A DNA stretch of 10,243 nt, taken from positions 1 through 10,243 of the forward strand of contig JAFYVA010000076.1 in the NCBI GenBank assembly GCA_017549325.1. The letters run 5' to 3'. The position numbers and the translations under genes were made by a program. This document shows positions 7,012 through 10,243 of this stretch, in pieces; positions within the stretch are counted from its first letter, which is position 1; each line of letters opens with the position of its first letter. Below the pieces are notes generated by a model that worked only from the letters and a program-made list of their open reading frames with translations, was not told where the DNA came from and did no database searches. Source of the DNA: Oscillospiraceae bacterium. Lineage in GTDB: Bacteria; Bacillota_A; Clostridia; Oscillospirales; Oscillospiraceae.

Positions 7012-7131
7012 GAAAAGGGAGCGGTACCGCTTCCCGCTGTCGCAGTTTCCTGCGGCAAGCATATCCCAATAAAGCCACAAGCCACCGTTCTCAAAGAACG
7101 GTGGCTTGTTTGTTTTGCGGTATGGAGCGCC
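7012..7131. other. Convergent intergenic region between the M81 and exonuclease genes
   Basis: No gene is visible here. Besides the terminator at 7077-7116 there is a weaker hairpin at 7036-7060: an 8-bp stem with one G-U pair and a TTTC loop, without a T tract. It may form part of the structured 3' end of the M81 transcript. Confidence 0.5.
7077..7116 (+). terminator. Intrinsic terminator of the plus-strand cassette
   Basis: A perfect 14-bp stem (7077-7090 with 7096-7109) surrounds the loop TCAAA. On the plus strand the stem runs into TTGTTTGTTTT, a good termination tract. On the minus strand the following sequence is less T-rich, so stopping the converging exonuclease transcript here would be less efficient but possible. 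Confidence 0.88.
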
Positions 7132-7881
7132 TTATTCCAGTTCCAGCAGCACAGGGCAGTGGTCGCTGCCCATCACCTCGCCGTGGATCTCCGCAGCCGT
7201 TACGCGGGGCATCAGCCGCTCCGAGACGAGGAAATAGTCGATGCGCCAGCCGGCGTTCCGCTCCCGGGCGCGGAAGCGGTAGGACCACCACGAATACTCC
7301 ACCGTGTCGGGGTGGAGACGGCGGAAGGTATCGGCAAAGCCGCTGTCCAGCAGCGTTTTCAGCGCCGTGCGCTCCTCGACGGTGAAGCCTGCGCTGCGCT
7401 CGTTGGCCTTGGGGTTCTTGATGTCCATCTCCGTGGCCGCCACGTTCAGATCGCCGCAGTAGACCACGGGCTTGATGGCGTCCAGCTCCATCAGATATTC
7501 CCGCAGCGCCGCCTCCCACTCCAGACGGTAGGGCAGACGCTTGAGGCCGTCCTGTGAGTTGGGCGTGTAGCAGCATACGAGATAAAAATCCGCATACTCC
7601 GCCGTAATGATGCGTCCTTCATGGCGGTGCACGTCCTCGCCGAACCCGTAAGTGACGCAGAGGGGTTCGGTGCGGGTAAAGACGGCCGTGCCGGAATAGC
7701 CCGCCTTGTCGGCGCTGTTCCAGAAGCGGTGGTAGCCATCCAGTTCAAAATCGGCCTGTTCGGGCTTCATCTTCGTCTCCTGCAGGCAGATGATGTCGGG
7801 GGCAAGTCCGGCCACCGAGTCCAGAAACCCCTTGCCCAGACAGGCGCGCAGACCGTTGACGTTCCAGGAAATCAATCGCAT
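7132..7881 (-). CDS. xth: Exodeoxyribonuclease III / AP endonuclease
   Basis: This 249-residue enzyme of the ExoIII/ExoA family cuts DNA at abasic sites and has 3'-5' exonuclease and 3'-phosphodiesterase activity in base excision repair. The family signatures appear in order: SWNVNGLRA at the N-terminus, the metal-binding glutamate E35 in LQETK, the YTPNS segment, catalytic GDLNVA, and C-terminal SDHCPV with the Asp-His pair. Length is normal. The start is the ATG at 7881: it is preceded at 6 bases by AGGAGG (7888-7893), and MRLISWN is the usual family N-terminus. A longer reading from 7902 would put the ribosome binding site inside the gene. It lies 63 bases downstream of ftsZ, with a terminator hairpin in between, so it is expressed by read-through or from a promoter that I could not identify. 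The symbol could equally be exoA, as in Bacillus. Confidence 0.95.
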   Translation of the reverse strand: MRLISWNVNGLRACLGKGFLDSVAGLAPDIICLQETKMKPEQADFELDGYHRFWNSADKAGYSGTAVFTRTEPLCVTYGFGEDVHRHEGRIITAEYADFYLVCCYTPNSQDGLKRLPYRLEWEAALREYLMELDAIKPVVYCGDLNVAATEMDIKNPKANERSAGFTVEERTALKTLLDSGFADTFRRLHPDTVEYSWWSYRFRARERNAGWRIDYFLVSERLMPRVTAAEIHGEVMGSDHCPVLLELE

Positions 7882-7887
7882 ACGGAT

Positions 7888-7893
7888 CCTCCT
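7888..7893 (-). promoter_or_regulatory. Ribosome binding site of the exonuclease gene
   Basis: AGGAGG reads on the minus strand 6 bases before the ATG at 7881. It begins directly after the T tract of the ftsZ terminator, so the two signals abut. Confidence 0.85.
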
Positions 7894-7927
7894 AAAAAAC
7901 ACACCGCCGCCCGTAGTTGGCGGCGGT
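7894..7927 (-). terminator. Intrinsic terminator after ftsZ, abutting the exonuclease start site
   Basis: On the minus strand, nine GC-rich bases (7927-7919) pair with 7911-7903 around a 7-base loop. The sequence then continues GTGTTTTTTA, a good T tract, right up to the AGGAGG of the next gene. It should end most ftsZ transcripts 18-50 bases after the stop codon. Confidence 0.82.
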
Positions 7928-7944
7928 TGTGATGGTATTTCAGC

Positions 7945-9039
7945 TCAGTTGCTGCCGCGGTTGAAAATGGCCAGAATGTCGTCGAAGGACTTGTCCACTT
8001 CCTGTGCCGCCTCGGTGGCAGCCTCGCCGTCACCGGGCTCAGCGGCCACGGGGGTGGGGGCGGCAGCCTTGTACTTGCCCTCGCCCTCGGCAAAGCCGGT
8101 GGCGATGACGGTCACGCGCATCTCGTCGTCCAGCATCTCGTCGAAGGTGGCACCGAAGATGGTGAGGGCCTCGGGATGCACCGCCTGCTGCACCAGCGTG
8201 GCAGCCTGCTCCACCTCTTCCAGACCGATGTCGGGAGAGCCGGTGATGTTGATCAGCACGCCGCGTGCGCCCTGAATGGAGGTCTCCAGCAGGGGGCTGG
8301 AAATGGCCATGCGGGCGGCCTCCTCGGCCTTACCCTTACCGGCGGCGCGACCCACGCCCATGTGGGCCAGGCCTGCATCCTTCATGATGGCGGTCACATC
8401 GGCGAAGTCCAGGTTAATGAATCCGGTGTCGCGGATCAGATCGGAGATAGACTGCACTGCCTGACGCAGCACATCGTCAGCGATCTCGAAGGCGTTGGCA
8501 AAGGTGATTTTCTGATCGGTGGCGTACTTGAGGCGCTCGTTGGGGATGATGACCAGAGAGTCTACCTTATCCCGCAGTGCCTCGATGCCGGCCTCGGCGG
8601 CGCGCATACGGCGTGCGCCCTCGAAACCGAAGGGCTTGGTGACCACGCCCACCGTCAGCACGCCCTGCTCACGGGCGACCTCGGCCACCACGGGAGCGGC
8701 GCCTGTACCGGTGCCACCGCCCATACCGGCGGTGACGAACACCATATCGGTGTCCTCCAGTGCCTTGCTGATCTGGTTGCGGGTCTCCTCGGCAGCCTGA
8801 CGGCCGATGTCGGGATTGGAGCCGGCGCCCTTGCCACCGGTGAGCTTCTCGCCGATTTGCAGCTTGTAGCCGGCAGAAGAGGCGTTGAGCGCCTGCTTAT
8901 CGGTATTCACAGCAATAAAGTCCACGCCCTGAACGCCGTTGCGCACCATGCGGTTGACCACATTGTTGCCGCCGCCGCCCACGCCGATGACTTTGATTTT
9001 TACCACATTTTCCACGCCAGTTTCCATTCCGAAAGCCAT
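7945..9039 (-). CDS. ftsZ: Cell division protein FtsZ
   Basis: This 364-residue tubulin-like GTPase polymerises into the Z ring that recruits the divisome. Near the N-terminus is the nucleotide-binding GVGGGGNN (19-26), then the tubulin signature GGGTGTG (107-113) and the synergy (T7) loop N-L-D-F-A-D (209-214), which completes the active site of the next subunit. A short Ala/Glu/Pro-rich linker follows. The C-terminal peptide, about 352-364 (DDILAIFNR), is a recognisable but diverged form of the usual DIPxFLR tail that binds FtsA, SepF or similar anchors. The ATG at 9039 is preferred to the GTG at 9054 because GGGAGG (9047-9052) lies 7 bases before it. It has its own promoter in the ftsQ-ftsZ gap. 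No ftsA lies beside it, so the membrane anchor is encoded elsewhere or is SepF. Confidence 0.98.
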   Translation of the reverse strand: MAFGMETGVENVVKIKVIGVGGGGNNVVNRMVRNGVQGVDFIAVNTDKQALNASSAGYKLQIGEKLTGGKGAGSNPDIGRQAAEETRNQISKALEDTDMVFVTAGMGGGTGTGAAPVVAEVAREQGVLTVGVVTKPFGFEGARRMRAAEAGIEALRDKVDSLVIIPNERLKYATDQKITFANAFEIADDVLRQAVQSISDLIRDTGFINLDFADVTAIMKDAGLAHMGVGRAAGKGKAEEAARMAISSPLLETSIQGARGVLINITGSPDIGLEEVEQAATLVQQAVHPEALTIFGATFDEMLDDEMRVTVIATGFAEGEGKYKAAAPTPVAAEPGDGEAATEAAQEVDKSFDDILAIFNRGSN

Positions 9040-9046
9040 ATTGCAT

Positions 9047-9052
9047 CCTCCC
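9047..9052 (-). promoter_or_regulatory. Ribosome binding site fixing the ftsZ start
   Basis: GGGAGG reads on the minus strand 7 bases before the ATG at 9039. It lies inside the extension that would be added by the GTG at 9054, which argues against that upstream start. Confidence 0.8.
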
Positions 9053-9105
9053 ACAGAGATGGTATATCAAGAGGTTTTATCCCAAGTGAACACACTATAT
9101 CTTGT

Positions 9106-9134
9106 ATTATATTGCGATTTTCTTTGCAGGTCAA
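9106..9134 (-). promoter_or_regulatory. Sigma-A promoter of ftsZ
   Basis: On the minus strand TTGACC (9134-9129) and a perfect TATAAT (9111-9106) are separated by exactly 17 bases. Transcription would start near 9099, giving an untranslated leader of about 60 bases before the ATG at 9039. The surrounding gap is clearly more AT-rich than its flanks. This lets ftsZ be made independently of the upstream murA-ftsQ transcript. Confidence 0.85.
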
Positions 9135-9161
9135 GTGGAAAGCGGCGATTTATGAAAAAAC

Positions 9162-9926
9162 TTATGCCTGCTGCGGAATAAAGCTGGCTTTATCCTCCTG
9201 TGTCATATCGATGCGTCCTTTTTCATTGACCTCCAGCCGCTCCACCACGGCCAGCAGATAGTCCAGCTTGTAGTCCAGATCGGCATCGCGCCGCAGCGTG
9301 ACATCGAAGCGATCCAGATACCGCAGCTGTAGCAGGGAGCCGTCGCTTAGATCGATCTGCTGCACCTGCGCCAGCATATTCTTCTCCGCCAGCAGCGTCA
9401 GCAGCCGCTGCAGCAGCTCTGCCGAGGCGGCGTGTTCCTCTGCCACGGTGATAACGCTGCCCACCTGTGCGCCCGTCAGAGGCAGACCCAGCACCTGAGC
9501 GTAATTCTCTGCCGCTGCGGCGGGCTTGCTGTCCACCACCTTGCACTGTGCCGAGAGGAGCCACGCCGTTCCGTTGTATGTGATGGCCGCAGGTGCCGAG
9601 CACTCCGACACCGCGATAATCAGTCCGTCGGGCAGTGCGCGGCGGATCTGCACCGTCTCGATATAGGGCAGGGCGGAGGTGATGTCGTCGGAGACCTGAT
9701 ACTTGTTCATAAAGAACATATTGTCCTCCAACGCGATGCCGGAGGCCGTGACGATCTGGCTCTGGCTGTAGCGCCGGTTGCCGGTGACGGTGATCTCCTC
9801 CACCTTAAAGAACAAGGTCAGCGCCACCGCGATGGCGGCGCAGATGACCACGAAGGTCAAAAACTTATACAGCAGGGAAAACCCGCCCCGCCGCCGTTTG
9901 CGGTTGTAGCGGCTGCGTCGTGCCAT
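9162..9926 (-). CDS. ftsQ: Cell division protein FtsQ/DivIB
   Basis: This 254-residue bitopic membrane protein belongs to the divisome and links FtsL/FtsB(DivIC)-type partners with septal wall synthesis. A short, very basic cytoplasmic tail (residues 1-15, mostly Arg/Lys) precedes one transmembrane helix at about 17-40. An external POTRA domain at about 41-110 (starting FKVEEITVTGNRRYS) and a beta-rich domain to the end follow, which is the standard FtsQ/DivIB layout and length. The start at 9926 is fixed by AAGGAGGTG at 9942-9934. Its first 70 bases overlap the 3' end of the murA reading frame. Sequence conservation in this family is low; identification rests on the domain layout and on its place between murA and ftsZ. 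Confidence 0.92.
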   Translation of the reverse strand: MARRSRYNRKRRRGGFSLLYKFLTFVVICAAIAVALTLFFKVEEITVTGNRRYSQSQIVTASGIALEDNMFFMNKYQVSDDITSALPYIETVQIRRALPDGLIIAVSECSAPAAITYNGTAWLLSAQCKVVDSKPAAAAENYAQVLGLPLTGAQVGSVITVAEEHAASAELLQRLLTLLAEKNMLAQVQQIDLSDGSLLQLRYLDRFDVTLRRDADLDYKLDYLLAVVERLEVNEKGRIDMTQEDKASFIPQQA

Positions 9927-10243
9927 GCGATGTCACCTCCTTCGTTGTTTCCTTGGTAGATCTGTGCGCCCAGGGCGCGGAAATTGCCCGTCACATCCTC
10001 GTAACCGCGGAGGATGTGATGGATATCGTGAATTTCGCTACGGCCTTCGGCACTCAGCGCCGCGATCATCAGCGCCGCACCGCCCCGCAGATCGGGGGCA
10101 CTTACCTGTGCGCCGCAGAGCCGGTCTGCGCCGCATACGGTGGCGCAGCGCTCGGCAAGGCGAATCTCCGCCCCCATCTTCCGCAGCTGCGGTACGTGGC
10201 GATAGCGGTTTTCAAACATCGTCTCGATGAATACCGTCTCGCC
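9857..10243 (-). CDS. murA: UDP-N-acetylglucosamine 1-carboxyvinyltransferase (MurA), C-terminal part
   Basis: The last 128 residues of MurA are visible; the start lies beyond the right edge. MurA transfers enolpyruvate from PEP to UDP-GlcNAc, the first committed step of peptidoglycan synthesis, in the cytoplasm. The visible part has the family blocks ETMFENRYRHV, KMGAEI, the DLRGGAAL segment with its active-site arginine, and HILRGYED before FRALGAQI. The PEP-binding cysteine loop would be upstream. MurA normally stops soon after the LGA-x-I segment. Here the frame runs on for about 31 residues after IYQ, Gly-, Ala- and Asn-rich, across the ftsQ ribosome binding site and 70 bases into ftsQ. 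This is either a true overlap or the product of a small frameshift near the end. Its order before ftsQ and ftsZ is typical of clostridial division and cell-wall clusters. Confidence 0.92.
   Translation of the reverse strand, partial: GETVFIETMFENRYRHVPQLRKMGAEIRLAERCATVCGADRLCGAQVSAPDLRGGAALMIAALSAEGRSEIHDIHHILRGYEDVTGNFRALGAQIYQGNNEGGDIAWHDAAATTANGGGAGFPCCISF
9934..9942 (-). promoter_or_regulatory. Ribosome binding site of ftsQ, inside the murA frame
   Basis: AAGGAGGTG reads on the minus strand 7 bases before the ATG at 9926, a near-ideal site. Because murA is still being read in another frame here, translation of ftsQ may be coupled to that of murA. Confidence 0.85.

Noticed and set aside
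7018..7035. GC-rich inverted repeat around GGTACC just after the M81 stop codon.
   Set aside because: The loop would be only two bases at the centre and one arm has an extra base, so a stable hairpin is unlikely.
9155..9183. Possible terminator at the end of ftsQ: a weak stem at 9161-9183 followed by six T on the minus strand.
   Set aside because: The stem has only short paired pieces broken by a bulge and a mismatch and overlaps the stop codon, so it is too weak to claim.
1..10243. Search for CRISPR repeats, tRNA or rRNA genes, insertion sequences and phage genes.
   Set aside because: No repeat-spacer pattern, tRNA-like fold, transposase or phage protein was seen; the only repeats are low-complexity Ala/Pro linkers and the two E3-binding domains.

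Overview
The window looks like a chromosomal segment of a GC-rich Clostridia member, most likely Oscillospiraceae/Ruminococcaceae-like. This is inferred from three things: strong AGGAGG-type ribosome binding sites, a lipoyl-domain-fused dihydrolipoamide dehydrogenase, and a murA-ftsQ-ftsZ division cluster, all with heavy GC-ending codon use. No database search was possible, so the taxonomy is an inference.

Left part (1-7011, plus strand): a metabolic cassette. It opens with the 3' part of a 2-oxoacid/acetoin dehydrogenase E2 acyltransferase (1-1143, 5' end outside the window). This is followed at short spacing by an E3 dihydrolipoamide dehydrogenase carrying its own lipoyl domain (1170-2885) and a 3-hydroxyisobutyrate-dehydrogenase-family NAD(P) oxidoreductase (2920-3798). 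A strong hairpin (3840-3872) ends or attenuates this transcript. Two more same-strand genes follow: a xylulokinase-like FGGY sugar kinase (3899-5383) and an M81/MlrC-family metallohydrolase (5497-7011). The plausible picture is a catabolic route in which a polyhydroxylated substrate is hydrolysed, phosphorylated or oxidised, and a TPP-E1/E2/E3 complex (E1 presumably upstream) cleaves a keto intermediate to acyl-CoA and NADH. The substrate cannot be read from the sequence. The kinase and the oxidoreductase both depart from their families' best-known substrate motifs.

Junction (7012-7131): a 14-bp hairpin terminator separates the plus-strand cassette from converging minus-strand housekeeping genes.

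Right part (7132-10243, minus strand, transcribed right to left): the 3' part of murA (peptidoglycan precursor synthesis), ftsQ/divIB (divisome), ftsZ (Z-ring GTPase) and an exodeoxyribonuclease III/AP endonuclease gene. murA overlaps ftsQ. ftsZ has its own near-consensus sigma-A promoter between ftsQ and ftsZ. A terminator hairpin between ftsZ and the exonuclease gene abuts the latter's ribosome binding site. No ftsA lies between ftsQ and ftsZ.

The most unusual features are in E2: two tandem E3-binding (peripheral-subunit-binding) domains, followed by a His/Cys cluster (H-x4-C-x3-C-x2-C) in the linker before the catalytic domain.
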